NCBI RefSeq assembly: GCF_001426865.1
Contig: NZ_LMFO01000001.1
Coordinates: forward strand, 682,001-746,000
Source: Paenibacillus sp. Root52
Lineage (GTDB): Bacteria > Bacillota > Bacilli > Paenibacillales > Paenibacillaceae
Direction: 5' to 3'
Length of the DNA: 64,000 nucleotides
The position numbers and the translations under genes are program-made. Below the pieces are notes generated by a model. That model was given only the letters and a program-made list of their open reading frames with translations, did not search any database and was not told the origin of the DNA. How positions within the stretch are numbered: the stretch's first letter is position 1; every line of letters starts with the position of its first letter. Positions 1-8,804 of this stretch are shown piece by piece.

Positions 1-1
1 G

Positions 2-553
2 TTCCTGATTCTAGGAAGAAAACCAAAAGTAATTAAAGTAGCAAAGAAAAATGAACCTATTAGTGAGAATTCTTCAATTTTGGAAATCTCAACGAATAAC
101 TGGTTAACCAGAGCTCTCAAAATTGCTATTATGCCGCTGATCGTTACCGGTATGGGTGGTGCAATGGGGGGCATGTTAAGAGAAAATCCTGTTATTGATG
201 AATTAGGAATGATGGTTGCTGGGACTGACTTTCCAAAATTGTTAATTCCATTTATTCTCTCTGCAATATTAATGGCAGTTTGTGGATCAATGACGATTGC
301 ATCTATGACAGCAGCTGCCTTGGTTGCACCAATGCTGGGTATACTTGGGATTTCTCCGGTAGCGGCTACTCTGGCCGTAGGGGCTGGGTCAATGGTATTC
401 TGGCACGTAAACAACAGTGGTTTCTGGATTATGACTTCACTTTATAATTTCAACACGAAACAAGGTTTGAAGTATTTTACTACTATTAACGGATTAGGTG
501 GTATAGTAGCCTTTGCAATACTTTGTATATTATCAATTCTTGGTTGGGCATAG
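2..553 (+). CDS. GntP-family gluconate/organic-acid permease, C-terminal part (5' end outside window)
   Basis: The frame is open from the first bases of the window without a stop, so this is the 3' end of a longer gene; the TTG near base 80 is internal. The product is a very hydrophobic C-terminal portion of about 183 residues. Segments such as SMTIASMTAAALVAPMLGI and the FWHVNNSGFWIM motif are characteristic of GntP-type H+/gluconate symporters, where an H-V-N-(D/N)-S-G-F-W motif is conserved near the C-terminus. The protein would act in the cytoplasmic membrane. The exact substrate (gluconate, glycerate or another hydroxy acid) cannot be decided from this part. A rho-independent terminator follows. 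Confidence 0.85.
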   Translation, partial: FLILGRKPKVIKVAKKNEPISENSSILEISTNNWLTRALKIAIMPLIVTGMGGAMGGMLRENPVIDELGMMVAGTDFPKLLIPFILSAILMAVCGSMTIASMTAAALVAPMLGILGISPVAATLAVGAGSMVFWHVNNSGFWIMTSLYNFNTKQGLKYFTTINGLGGIVAFAILCILSILGWA

Positions 554-608
554 GGTAGACATATCTGCGATCCCAAACTATTGAGCAATTGTATCCAAAA
601 GTAAATTT

Positions 609-648
609 GGCCGTTTTCCGATTCAAGGGAAACGGTCACTTCTTTTTT
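609..648 (+). terminator. Rho-independent terminator after the GntP-family gene
   Basis: GGCCGTTTTCC pairs with GGGAAACGGTC across a 7-base loop and is followed by a T-rich run (CTTCTTTTTTG). It lies 56 bases after the permease stop codon and also separates it from the convergent AraC gene. Confidence 0.75.
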
Positions 649-690
649 GTGGACCGTGCCGCCTATCTGTGAATCGCATCCTTTTTGCGT

Positions 691-1887
691 TTATTGAATG
701 TAATCTCGTATTCCATAAATCTCTCGATACTGCTTAGGGGTTAGCTGGGTAATTGATTTAAAGTTTTTACCGAAATGACTCTGAGAGCAAAATCCGAGAT
801 TAGTCGCAATCTCACTATAGGTGTATTTTGAATACATTAATAGATTTCGTGCTAATTTAATCTTTTCTTGCATAATAAAATCGCGAATAGTGATGCCTTC
901 TTTTTTATAAAACAATTCTGTTAAATAATTTGGATTCATGTCTAATTCCTGTGCAATATCTTTAATATAAATCTTATCGTGAAGATGCTTGAAAATATAA
1001 TTTTTACACAGTTCAATACGTGGGTGACTGCTCCTAGGATGATGAGTACGAGACTTATGTCTTTTTACTTCATAAACCATACGTGTATATTCCAGTTCTG
1101 CATCTCGAAACAAACGCTGTACGGATTGGGGCTCGGAGAGCTCCTCCATTTTATAGATATAGCTATCGGCTAGAGAATAGGCCATCTCGTGGGACACTCC
1201 ACCTTCAATGGCTGCCCTGCATGCGAGAGTCATACCGGCAATGCTCACATTTTTTAATGATCGCAGATGGTCTTCAGCCAATAACCCAAAATACCCGTCA
1301 ATTTGTTCGTTCCAACTCTTCTTTAATTGATCTATGTCTCCATTACGAATACAACTCATTTCGCGAATTTCTTGAGCGTAGGGAAAATGCATTCTCCCTA
1401 CTTCTTGGTTATGGAAAATAACATCAGTGAAATGTCTTTTGACATCCTCCTCAGCCTGGACACTTATATTGCTACTTCGTAGCACTTCTTCTGTTATAGG
1501 TTCAGCTGAATACAAATTGTTAAGTAATAACAGATGCTGAATCAGGTGGTGCAAGTGACATAACGGGACGAGGTCTGATTTTATACCAAGATCAGGTGCA
1601 GAGTGCTTCAGGGCTATAGGATCCTGCATGCGAACAGGCCCAACTAGAAATACATGGTCAGGGGTGGTAACAATGGAATAGAGTAGCTGATTAAAGGTGG
1701 CGATTATAGGGATGTTGTTCGTTGCTATAGATAACATGAAGTCTTTTAGTTTTACAGCGTATGAAGCATCCGAGGATATTGTCGGATAATGGATGAGGGT
1801 ATAGACTAGCTCGCCGTGCGGTGTATATTGATACACATCTGCTTTCAATTGTGTTGAGACGTGTTGGATAAGGTAATCTGTATTCAA
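691..1887 (-). CDS. AraC-family transcriptional regulator
   Basis: The 398-residue protein ends in an AraC/XylS double helix-turn-helix (about residues 292-392), with the first helices around IYIKDIAQELDMNPNYLTELF and the second around YSEIATNLGFCSQSHFGKNFK followed by TPKQYR. The N-terminal 290 residues form a sensor region I cannot assign. The start is a TTG at 1887, 8 bases after AAAAGGAGG; no ATG fits as well. It is divergent from the oxidoreductase at 2102 with about 214 bases between, so it may regulate that gene and itself; this is inference from position. Confidence 0.88.
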   Translation of the reverse strand: MNTDYLIQHVSTQLKADVYQYTPHGELVYTLIHYPTISSDASYAVKLKDFMLSIATNNIPIIATFNQLLYSIVTTPDHVFLVGPVRMQDPIALKHSAPDLGIKSDLVPLCHLHHLIQHLLLLNNLYSAEPITEEVLRSSNISVQAEEDVKRHFTDVIFHNQEVGRMHFPYAQEIREMSCIRNGDIDQLKKSWNEQIDGYFGLLAEDHLRSLKNVSIAGMTLACRAAIEGGVSHEMAYSLADSYIYKMEELSEPQSVQRLFRDAELEYTRMVYEVKRHKSRTHHPRSSHPRIELCKNYIFKHLHDKIYIKDIAQELDMNPNYLTELFYKKEGITIRDFIMQEKIKLARNLLMYSKYTYSEIATNLGFCSQSHFGKNFKSITQLTPKQYREIYGIRDYIQ

Positions 1888-2101
1888 TCGTTAAACCTCC
1901 TTTTTTATTATGGGCATTGTATCAAATAAATGAGATGTTATCCAACATACTAATATAGCTTTAGTGATACAAATAAGAGATTTGTGATATAAGTATATTT
2001 CCCCAGCTCTTAGAATGAATCCGTAGTCAAATATATATCCCAATTCATAATTAGAATTTAGCAGGATTTCATGTCTAGGTTGAGAAAGGAAGAGATAGCA
2101 T

Positions 2102-3124
2102 ATGGAACGCAAAATAAGATGGGGAATTATGGGCTCCGGAAGAATCGTAGATACATGGATGAATGGCGCAAGGCAATCAGACGAGATGGAGATTGTTGCC
2201 ATTGCCTCTAGGACAATGAAGAGCGCTCAGAAGATGGCTGCGAAACATGCTATACCTTTAGCGCTAACTTACGAAGCTTTGGCATCAAGAGATGATATTG
2301 ATGTGGTATACATCCCCGTTCCGCACACAGCGCATAAAGAACTCGCTATTTTGGCAATGGAACATGGGAAATCTGTCTTGGTAGAGAAGCCAGCTTGTGT
2401 CAATGAAAAGGAATTACTTGAGGTTGTCTCAGCAGCTAAGAAAAACAATGTCTTCTTTATGGAAGGTACCTGGACTCGCTTCTTCCCGATGATCAACAAA
2501 ATAAAAGCACTTCTTACGGAAGAGGGTATTGGTGAGATTCGATCCATCCACTCGGCCTTTTCCTTCCGTTTACCCGACGCATATATGACTCAAGAGCAAC
2601 GATTGATAAATCCTGATCTTGCCGGAGGTGGACTCCTGGATACAGGAGTATACAACCTTCACTTCGTGGAGGAATTGTTGGGAAAATCACCTGTAGATTT
2701 GACAGGCTTTGCAACCATTAATTCTGATGAACACCATGTACAAGTGGATGAACAAGCCACGTATATTGCTAAGTATGACAAAGGTGAGCTTGCCGTAATG
2801 AGTAGTGGTGTTAGAACAGATATGGCTGGTGTAGCGATGATCTATGGAACACAGGGGTACATTGAAGTACCCACGTTCTGGAGACCAATTACGATAAAAG
2901 TGATGAAGAATGGGGAGCTAACGACGTATGATGAGCCTGTGCCACAGCATATAGACGGGATTAAGGATAAGGGCTTTCAGTATGAAATAGCTCATGTGAA
3001 CGAATGTATTAGACAAGGTCTGAAGGAATCACCGATTATGACATGGGATAAGAGTCTAGGTGTGATCAGGCAGTGTGATGAGCTCCGGAGACAATGGAAT
3101 CTGCAATACCCGTTTGAGGATTAG
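2102..3124 (+). CDS. Gfo/Idh/MocA-family NAD(P)-dependent oxidoreductase
   Basis: This cytosolic protein of 340 residues has an N-terminal Rossmann fold (GIMGSGRIVDTW near residues 8-19) and the family EKP motif at residues 95-97, which contacts the nicotinamide. GGGLLDTGVYNLHF at about 175-188 is typical of the C-terminal alpha/beta substrate domain of the dihydrodiol-dehydrogenase-like subgroup. The start ATG follows AAAGGAAGAG by 7 bases. The likely substrate is a sugar, inositol or related polyol, but nothing in the sequence fixes it. It appears cotranscribed with the Dabb gene 33 bases downstream, and the divergent AraC regulator is the natural candidate controller. Confidence 0.88.
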   Translation: MERKIRWGIMGSGRIVDTWMNGARQSDEMEIVAIASRTMKSAQKMAAKHAIPLALTYEALASRDDIDVVYIPVPHTAHKELAILAMEHGKSVLVEKPACVNEKELLEVVSAAKKNNVFFMEGTWTRFFPMINKIKALLTEEGIGEIRSIHSAFSFRLPDAYMTQEQRLINPDLAGGGLLDTGVYNLHFVEELLGKSPVDLTGFATINSDEHHVQVDEQATYIAKYDKGELAVMSSGVRTDMAGVAMIYGTQGYIEVPTFWRPITIKVMKNGELTTYDEPVPQHIDGIKDKGFQYEIAHVNECIRQGLKESPIMTWDKSLGVIRQCDELRRQWNLQYPFED

Positions 3125-3157
3125 TGGCTATTAAACGTGATTAAAGGAGAGATATTA

Positions 3158-3466
3158 ATGGACAACGAGCAAATCATTCATTCTGTCGTATTTTCACTTA
3201 AGCATGAGAAGGGAGCGGCAGAAGAAACACAGTTTCTGCAGGATGGAAAATCCTTGTTGAGCAGTATACCTACGGTAAACAATTTTCAAGTCTTTCGTGA
3301 GATCAGTCCTAAGAATAATTATGATTTCGGCTTCTCTATGGTATTTAACAATAGAGAAGATTATGAAGCATATAATGCGCACCCAACACATGTTGGATTT
3401 GTTTCAAGTCGTTGGGCGAAGGAAGTGAAACAGTTTATGGAAATTGATTATGGAAAGCTCGATTAG
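3158..3466 (+). CDS. Dabb (stress-responsive alpha/beta barrel) family protein
   Basis: The product is 102 residues from the ATG at 3158, chosen because AAAGGAGA lies 7 bases upstream; an in-frame GTG at 3137 lacks such a site. The sequence IIHSVVFSLK, then NNFQVFREISPKNNYDFGFSMVF and AYNAHPTHVGFV matches the Dabb ferredoxin-like fold, which forms dimers. Members act in stress responses or as small enzymes or ligand binders; the role here is unknown. A paralogue of almost the same length sits at 61746-62051 with the same FQVFR, FSMVF and AYN-HP-HV landmarks. A strong hairpin terminator ends the transcript. Confidence 0.85.
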   Translation: MDNEQIIHSVVFSLKHEKGAAEETQFLQDGKSLLSSIPTVNNFQVFREISPKNNYDFGFSMVFNNREDYEAYNAHPTHVGFVSSRWAKEVKQFMEIDYGKLD

Positions 3467-3477
3467 GAAAGTGTAGG

Positions 3478-3512
3478 AAATGAAGCAGTCGATTGAATCG
3501 ACTGCTTCATTT
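3478..3512 (+). terminator. Long perfect hairpin, terminator
   Basis: AAATGAAGCAGTCGATT is followed after one base by its exact reverse complement, giving a 17-bp inverted repeat, 11 bases after the Dabb stop codon. The A-rich left arm and T-rich right arm allow termination in both directions. Confidence 0.75.
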
Positions 3513-3550
3513 CACTTATAGTGAAACCCCTCCCGAAGAATTAACATTCC

Positions 3551-3926
3551 GAGAGTCAACTTGTCAATGTACATTCAAAAACGGAATAATCATCAAGTAC
3601 TCTACTCAAAATTAATCCTCCCTCCTAATTACTGCCGATTGTTTCCTCTGAAATATGATCATCATCCTCGTTGGAGATGCCTTTTCAAACTAGTAATTTA
3701 CTTAATGCCTCAATCCATCGTATAAAATACTACGAATTACAATAGCAGATCGATCTCTTGTTTCGTCTAAAGCAAATGCACCAATAAGACATATACGCTG
3801 ACCAGGCTGAAAATAAGTATCGACCTCTTGCAACATATGTTCAAATGGCTTCTAGGGGTTCAAACTTATCGTGCATTCAAAAATGTTACTGATAGACCAT
3901 TGCTCAATATGAGCAGGAATAAAGGT
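3551..3926 (-). pseudogene. Decayed TetR/AcrR regulator remnant (paralogue of the gene at 24811-25371)
   Basis: Read on the minus strand, this stretch aligns along its length with the TetR gene at 24811-25371. It encodes QEVDTYF followed by [17 protein letters not shown], the second block identical to the intact gene. Similarity runs from the C-terminal region back to the AHIDQW motif and stops there, so the N-terminal DNA-binding domain is missing. Several in-frame stops and small indels break the frame. It fills most of the 540-base gap before the germination operon. No function is expected; it looks like a duplicated or transferred regulator gene that lost its head. Confidence 0.85.
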
Positions 3927-3940
3927 TTTTATGCCACTGA

Positions 3941-3970
3941 TGCATGAATTGTAGAATCTTGGTCACTCTA
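3941..3970 (+). promoter_or_regulatory. Candidate sigma-G promoter of the germination operon
   Basis: TGCATG (3941-3946) and CACTCTA (3964-3970) are separated by 17 bases. They fit the forespore sigma-G pattern (-35 about GHATR, -10 about CATWMTA) with one mismatch in the -10. The predicted start lies just ahead of the AGGGGGAAG ribosome site at 3991. Germination receptor operons are classically sigma-G dependent, which supports the assignment. Confidence 0.45.
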
Positions 3971-4008
3971 ATTGTGAAATAAGTAATCAGAGGGGGAAGA
4001 ACCAGGTC

Positions 4009-5697
4009 ATGTGGAAGAAAATATTGGATCATGTACCTGAGTGGAGTGTATGGATTAGCATAGTATGTTTAACAGGAATTCCTTTGCTGATCATGGGTTT
4101 CTTTCACCAGATTAAGTTAGCAGACGCGAGACTAAGTGAACGTAAACAGAGAATGGAGAGTACTTTTGTAGATAAAGAAGAGGGCAATTATAATTCTTCT
4201 ACGATTCTTCCTAACGATGAAGGATTGAAGTATACAGATCATTATGAAACGAATATGAATCTCTTTAAACAAGCTGCCATGGAAATGGATGATATTAATG
4301 AACGAACGCTGTATTTAAGCAATCTGGATTGTTATGCGGTATTGTACTTTGTAGATGGATTAACCGATAAGGATGAAATGGATCACAACGTGCTGAAACC
4401 CCTACTAGAGTGGGCAAACAAACCCCTTGATACAAAACTAGCTCCTGAGCAGCTCGTACATTTATTAGATCAACAACTGTTGTTGGTGTCTGAAATAGAA
4501 TTTGTACAAGAGGTTATTCCAAGCCTACGTAAAGTTTTATTTGGTTCAGTCATTCTTATGCTAGATGGGATACAGGGAGTGTTAGTTCTTGGAACGCCAA
4601 AGGGGAAATCGAGATCGCTTGAAGAACCGATCTCCGAATCTGTTCTACGGGGACCTAGGATTGGCTTTACGGAAGTACTTAGTGATAATACGTCCATGTT
4701 GCGAAGACAGGGGGAAAGTAATGAACTGGCGATGGTCTCTTGCAAGGTAGGAAGTCGAGTCGAAAAGGAACTGATGATCGTCTATTTTCGTGATATCGCT
4801 AATTCCGAATTAGTCGAAGAAGTAAAACGACGTGTACACGCAATTGATATAGATGAAGTGCTGGAATCAGGCTACATAGAGCAATTAATTGAAGATAATT
4901 TCCTTAGTCCGTTTCCTCAGATTCAAAATACTGAACGTCCTGATCGGGTCATGGGAGCCTTATTGGAAGGAAGGGTAGCGGTCTTACTGGATGGATCGCC
5001 TTACGCTCTTTTGATGCCTGTAACTTATGCCATGATGCTCCAGTCGCCCGAGGATTATTATGAACGTTGGATTCCAAGTTCCTTTATTCGCTTTCTGCGC
5101 TTCATAGCTACTCTGATTTCATTATTTGCTCCCGCGCTATATATTTCATTTATTTCTTTTCATCCAGGTCTCATCCCTACCAATCTCGTGATCTCAATTA
5201 TTGGGACGAGGCAGGGGGTACCTTTTTCAACGTTAATTGAAGCCCTCATTATGGAAGGATCCATTGAGATCTTGCGCGAGGCAGGATTACGTTTGCCTAA
5301 ACCCATTGGTCCTGCAATGGGAATCGTAGGTGGTCTCATCATTGGACAAGCTGCGGTAGATGCCGGTATTGTAAGCCCAATTTTGGTTATTGTCGTTGCG
5401 GTGACTGCGATTTCTTCTTTTGCTACGCCAATGTATAGTGCAGGGATTGCCATGCGTTTATTAAGGTTTCCGATCATGTTTACAGCTGCAATGTTTGGAC
5501 TATATGGCGTAATCATGGCTTTCTTGTTTTTGGTCGTCCATATGTTCAAGTTGAAAAGCTTTGGAGTTCCCTATATCGACATGGCTGCTTCGCCTTCCAT
5601 TAAGGAATGGAGAGATTACCTCATACGTGCACCGTTTCAGTTCATGAGAGGACGGCCGCGGATCTTACAAACTAAGGATAAAAAACGAAAAAGTTAA
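4009..5697 (+). CDS. GerA-family spore germination receptor, A subunit
   Basis: This 562-residue protein is the A subunit of a nutrient germinant receptor in the spore inner membrane. After a long soluble domain containing NLDCYAVLYFVDGL and LLDGIQGVLVLGT, a membrane domain begins near residue 360 (FIRFLRFIATLISLFAPALYI). It carries the family core TRQGVPFSTLIEALIMEGSIEILREAGLRLPKPIG. An AGGGGGAAG site precedes the ATG. Unusually, residues 12-33 form an extra hydrophobic segment ahead of the usual soluble N-terminal domain; a shorter start at residue 48 has no good ribosome site. It is the first gene of a three-gene operon with the B and C subunits. Confidence 0.95.
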   Translation: MWKKILDHVPEWSVWISIVCLTGIPLLIMGFFHQIKLADARLSERKQRMESTFVDKEEGNYNSSTILPNDEGLKYTDHYETNMNLFKQAAMEMDDINERTLYLSNLDCYAVLYFVDGLTDKDEMDHNVLKPLLEWANKPLDTKLAPEQLVHLLDQQLLLVSEIEFVQEVIPSLRKVLFGSVILMLDGIQGVLVLGTPKGKSRSLEEPISESVLRGPRIGFTEVLSDNTSMLRRQGESNELAMVSCKVGSRVEKELMIVYFRDIANSELVEEVKRRVHAIDIDEVLESGYIEQLIEDNFLSPFPQIQNTERPDRVMGALLEGRVAVLLDGSPYALLMPVTYAMMLQSPEDYYERWIPSSFIRFLRFIATLISLFAPALYISFISFHPGLIPTNLVISIIGTRQGVPFSTLIEALIMEGSIEILREAGLRLPKPIGPAMGIVGGLIIGQAAVDAGIVSPILVIVVAVTAISSFATPMYSAGIAMRLLRFPIMFTAAMFGLYGVIMAFLFLVVHMFKLKSFGVPYIDMAASPSIKEWRDYLIRAPFQFMRGRPRILQTKDKKRKS

Positions 5698-5725
5698 TAC
5701 CTAAGACATTCGCCAAGGAGGGTAC

Positions 5726-6826
5726 ATGATGTCATCAGGTTTGAACGAGACTGGTAAGCTTACTACACTACAGGGCATAAGTCTAACGATTACATTTATT
5801 GTCGGTGTAGAGCTCTTTACGTTGCCTAGAGAAGTCGTACATAGCGTTAAGAGTGCAGATGCCTGGTTGTCCGTCATTCTTGGAGGAATTGCAGCCATGG
5901 TTGTGGCATGGGTCATGATCAGATTAAGCCGGAAATTCCCTAAAATGAACTTCTATGAATATGTTGGAGAAATCGTAGGAACATGGATTGGAAAATTCAT
6001 TGGAAGTATAGTAATCGTGTACTACATCAACTTAGCAAGCTATGAGATGCGATCTATGGAGATTGTTACCTCCTTTTTCCTTCTTGAAGGTACACCGTGG
6101 TGGGCTATTCAAGCTTTATTTGTCTGGATTTCATTATACTTGTGTATGGAGAAGACCAATGTAATAGCTAAAGTGTGTCAGATTATCGTTCCAATTACGA
6201 TTGTGATCTATATTCTAATTTTATTGCTTGGACTGAAAAATTTTGATCTTAGCACACTGCGTCCTGTGTTATCTAAAGGAATGTCTCCTGTTTTTCATGG
6301 CGTGAATACAACGACCCTGGCCTTTAGTGGGAGTGAGATCATGTTATTCATACTTGCCAAGTTGGAACAACCAGAGAAAGCAGTCCGCATAATGGGTTGG
6401 GGAATAGGTATCGCAATTATACTCTATACGACTGCAACGATCTTATGTATTGGCGCTTTTACAGCTGAAGGAATACTGACTCGGGTCTGGCCATTTTTTG
6501 ACCTCACACGCAGTGTGGAAGTGAAGAATCTACCTTTGGAACGATTTGAGTCCTTACTTTTGTCCATCTGGGTTATGGAGATTTTTGCTACATTTAGTAT
6601 TGCTTTTTATTGTGCCGCATTGGGTTTATCCCATGTAGCGAAGCTTCCTTATGCATGGAGTGTTTACTTTCTTTTGCCCGTTATGTTAATTGTGTCCCGG
6701 GTCCCTCGGGATATCAATGAGTTACTTCAAATGGGAAGATACATTGGTAAAGCTAATCTGATTTTATTCTCGAGCCTCTCGTTAATCCTTCTTCTTATTT
6801 CCCGTTGGAGGTCCAAATCAACATGA
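5726..6826 (+). CDS. GerA-operon B subunit, germination permease (APC superfamily)
   Basis: The 366-residue protein has about ten hydrophobic segments and begins with the family opening TLQGISLTITFIVGVELFTLPREVV. It is the B subunit of a germinant receptor, an APC-type membrane protein thought to bind the small-molecule germinant. Two consecutive ATGs (5726 and 5729) follow AAGGAGGG; the second has the better spacing. The stop codon overlaps the start of the C subunit as ATGA, indicating translational coupling. Confidence 0.94.
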   Translation: MMSSGLNETGKLTTLQGISLTITFIVGVELFTLPREVVHSVKSADAWLSVILGGIAAMVVAWVMIRLSRKFPKMNFYEYVGEIVGTWIGKFIGSIVIVYYINLASYEMRSMEIVTSFFLLEGTPWWAIQALFVWISLYLCMEKTNVIAKVCQIIVPITIVIYILILLLGLKNFDLSTLRPVLSKGMSPVFHGVNTTTLAFSGSEIMLFILAKLEQPEKAVRIMGWGIGIAIILYTTATILCIGAFTAEGILTRVWPFFDLTRSVEVKNLPLERFESLLLSIWVMEIFATFSIAFYCAALGLSHVAKLPYAWSVYFLLPVMLIVSRVPRDINELLQMGRYIGKANLILFSSLSLILLLISRWRSKST

Positions 6827-8001
6827 GCCAATCTCGAACAACTCAAGTATTATTACTGATTGTCGGATGTAGTATTCTGTTGACAGGATGTTGGAGCAGC
6901 CTACCTATTGAGGATCGTTATCTTGAAGCAGGCATTGCGTTTGACACCGTACCGCCAGCAGAGCGGGGAGTTGAGCAAATAGATTATCCTCAAAAACAGA
7001 GAATTCGACGAACCGTCCAATATATTCTACCCGAAGCAGGAGCAAAGTCTAGTAGCTCACAAGAAAAGAAGTTTGAAAATGAAGAGGTGGTTGGTGATTC
7101 CATTATGGAAATGACAAGAGAGACTTTTCTGACAAACCGTTCGCCTGCAGGCTTCCATTTAAAAACTATTGTGATTAGTTCAAGACTTCTACAAGATATT
7201 CCGATGCATGAGTTACTTGATTTTTATTTAGCTGACAATGATATTCGCCTAAGTCTCCAGGTGTATATATCGACAGGAACGGCTAGTGATATCTTGGAAG
7301 AACATTTAGCTGGAGAAATTCCTGCATTTTTACTCAAAGAACTATCTGATAACCGCAAACGAATCTCAAGGCTAGTTAAACCTGTTACACTTGCGAATAT
7401 GATTGGACCGTTAACATCGGAATCCAGCTTTCTTTTACCTAATGCCATTGTCGAAAAAGGTGTATTGAAGATTAGAGGAGCAGGTGTCGTCAAAGGGAAA
7501 ACACAAACATATGCAGGATATCTGAACGAATCTCAGGTCGAGGGTTTACAGTGGATCAAAGGAGAGATTTCTGGAGGGATCTACAAGGTACAAGAGCCTG
7601 AACTACAACAACAATTTGTATATGAAATTAAATCATTGAAGAGCAAGGTTAATGCAACGGTGAAAGGTAATGATATCTCCTTTCAGATTGAGATGAATTC
7701 AAAAGGACGCTTGTCCGAGGTGTTTTCATCTAAAATAAAGAAAATGGACAATCATACACTGGAGCATTATTCTGAAATTGTGGAAGAAGAGGTTACGGAG
7801 CTTGCCAAGAAATCAATGGCTAAACTCAAAGAAATGCATGTTGAGGTGGCTGACCTGGGTAAAGCTCTACGGATCCAACATCCTGCTGTTTGGGAAAGAG
7901 TGAAGGAGAATTGGGAAGAAGAATTCGTCACAATTCCAGTGACCTTCCGTACCAAGGTTCATCTCGATGATTACGGAGCCTCATCCATGACTGCGGACTA
8001 A
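6823..8001 (+). CDS. Ger(x)C-family germination lipoprotein, C subunit
   Basis: The ATG at 6823 overlaps the B-subunit stop as ATGA and follows GGAGG by 11 bases; an upstream in-frame TTG at 6805 is less likely. The 392-residue product starts with a lipoprotein signal whose lipobox LTGC places the acylated cysteine at residue 23. The remainder is a typical Ger(x)C body, with KGVLKIRGAGVVKGKTQTYAG in the middle and a C-terminal helix-rich domain. It would sit on the outer face of the spore inner membrane with the A and B subunits. The germinant cannot be predicted. Confidence 0.93.
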   Translation: MSQSRTTQVLLLIVGCSILLTGCWSSLPIEDRYLEAGIAFDTVPPAERGVEQIDYPQKQRIRRTVQYILPEAGAKSSSSQEKKFENEEVVGDSIMEMTRETFLTNRSPAGFHLKTIVISSRLLQDIPMHELLDFYLADNDIRLSLQVYISTGTASDILEEHLAGEIPAFLLKELSDNRKRISRLVKPVTLANMIGPLTSESSFLLPNAIVEKGVLKIRGAGVVKGKTQTYAGYLNESQVEGLQWIKGEISGGIYKVQEPELQQQFVYEIKSLKSKVNATVKGNDISFQIEMNSKGRLSEVFSSKIKKMDNHTLEHYSEIVEEEVTELAKKSMAKLKEMHVEVADLGKALRIQHPAVWERVKENWEEEFVTIPVTFRTKVHLDDYGASSMTAD

Positions 8002-8035
8002 GAGAAAGAACGTGTGGAGGGACAAGAATATGGTT

Positions 8036-8491
8036 CAGGCACTGGCGCTGCTAGAGCAAGGAGAAGATATTCTGCTTTTCCCGAATCCCACATATGATCC
8101 AAGTTTTCTACAGCACCGATTTCTGATCCTATCCCATGTTCGGATCGATATCGGAAAATATGAAAAGAGAAGTTTCCGTGTGCACAATGGCCTGTTGATT
8201 CAACAAAACCATCCGGCTTTTGAATATTTTGTCACAAAGGAGTATTCCACTTATCCTTGGTGGATCTTCGTATCCAAATCCTCACCTATCATTCTCGATG
8301 AATTAATTACAGACTTCAGCCAATTGTGCAGACCATTGATAATTTTGAACGGAATCACAGGCTCGGTGCTATGGGAGCGCTGAATCTGGAGAGGTTAATG
8401 GTAACACAGCTTCCAACGTTATGTGCAGAGTCTAGCATACCAGCCTGCTACGCGTCTGGAAGTTGAGGAACTTCGTCAGTTGCTTCACTAG
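8036..8491 (+). pseudogene. Orphan copy of the 3' end of a GH2-type glycosidase gene
   Basis: This segment is homologous to 15649-16176, the last ~175 codons of the GH2-family gene downstream. Both share LEQGEDILLFPNP, GLLIQQNHPAFE and EYSTYPWW, and both end in a VEELR motif before the stop. Here small indels shift the frame: an open stretch ends at 8383, while the matching terminal codons (EVEELRQLLH then TAG at 8491) lie in another frame. Internal pieces are also deleted. An ATG with GGAGGGACAAG upstream at 8030 is probably fortuitous. There is no N-terminal domain, so no activity is expected; it marks an old duplication or the remains of a second paralogue. Confidence 0.85.
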
Positions 8492-8741
8492 GGTTAGGGA
8501 AGAAAGCTGCAATTATATTTATATAATGTTATTTCTCACAAGTACGTGCGTATATTCCCTTTCAGCAATGAAAGGATATTTCATTTTGCTCTTTTGTCGA
8601 AAGCAATGCGTAGCTCGTCTTATCACGAATTGGTGCGGGAGATAGCTATTGGCGTGACCTACGATTTTCGGCCGGGCATCAGGGAGCAGATAATCAGCAT
8701 TACGGCGTGCGAATGTAACAAGAACGAACAGATCTGCATGT
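8492..8741. other. Unassigned region after the glycosidase fragment
   Basis: About 250 bases with only short open frames (for example 8546-8743 on the plus strand) that lack ribosome sites and resemble nothing I recognise. The first bases after the pseudogene stop still resemble the sequence after the intact GH2 stop, so the duplicated block runs slightly past the coding end. The region ends in a bidirectional terminator. Confidence 0.4.
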
Positions 8742-8804
8742 AAAAAAAATGTTGCATACGAGACAGGAACGATTTTTCCAGTTCAGTATGCGACATTTTT
8801 ATAT
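8742..8804 (-). terminator. Bidirectional hairpin terminator, mainly for the LysR gene
   Basis: ATGTTGCATAC (8749-8759) pairs with GTATGCGACAT (8786-8796), allowing one G-U pair. The left arm is preceded by eight A residues and the right arm followed by TTTTT, so it can end transcripts from either side. It directly abuts the LysR stop. Confidence 0.7.

Noticed and set aside
1891..2202. 103-codon minus-strand frame between the AraC and oxidoreductase genes
   Set aside because: It overlaps the oxidoreductase start and fills the divergent promoter region; it has no ribosome site and no family resemblance.
5160..5549. 129-codon antisense frame inside the GerA A-subunit gene
   Set aside because: Shadow of the conserved membrane domain; no independent signals.
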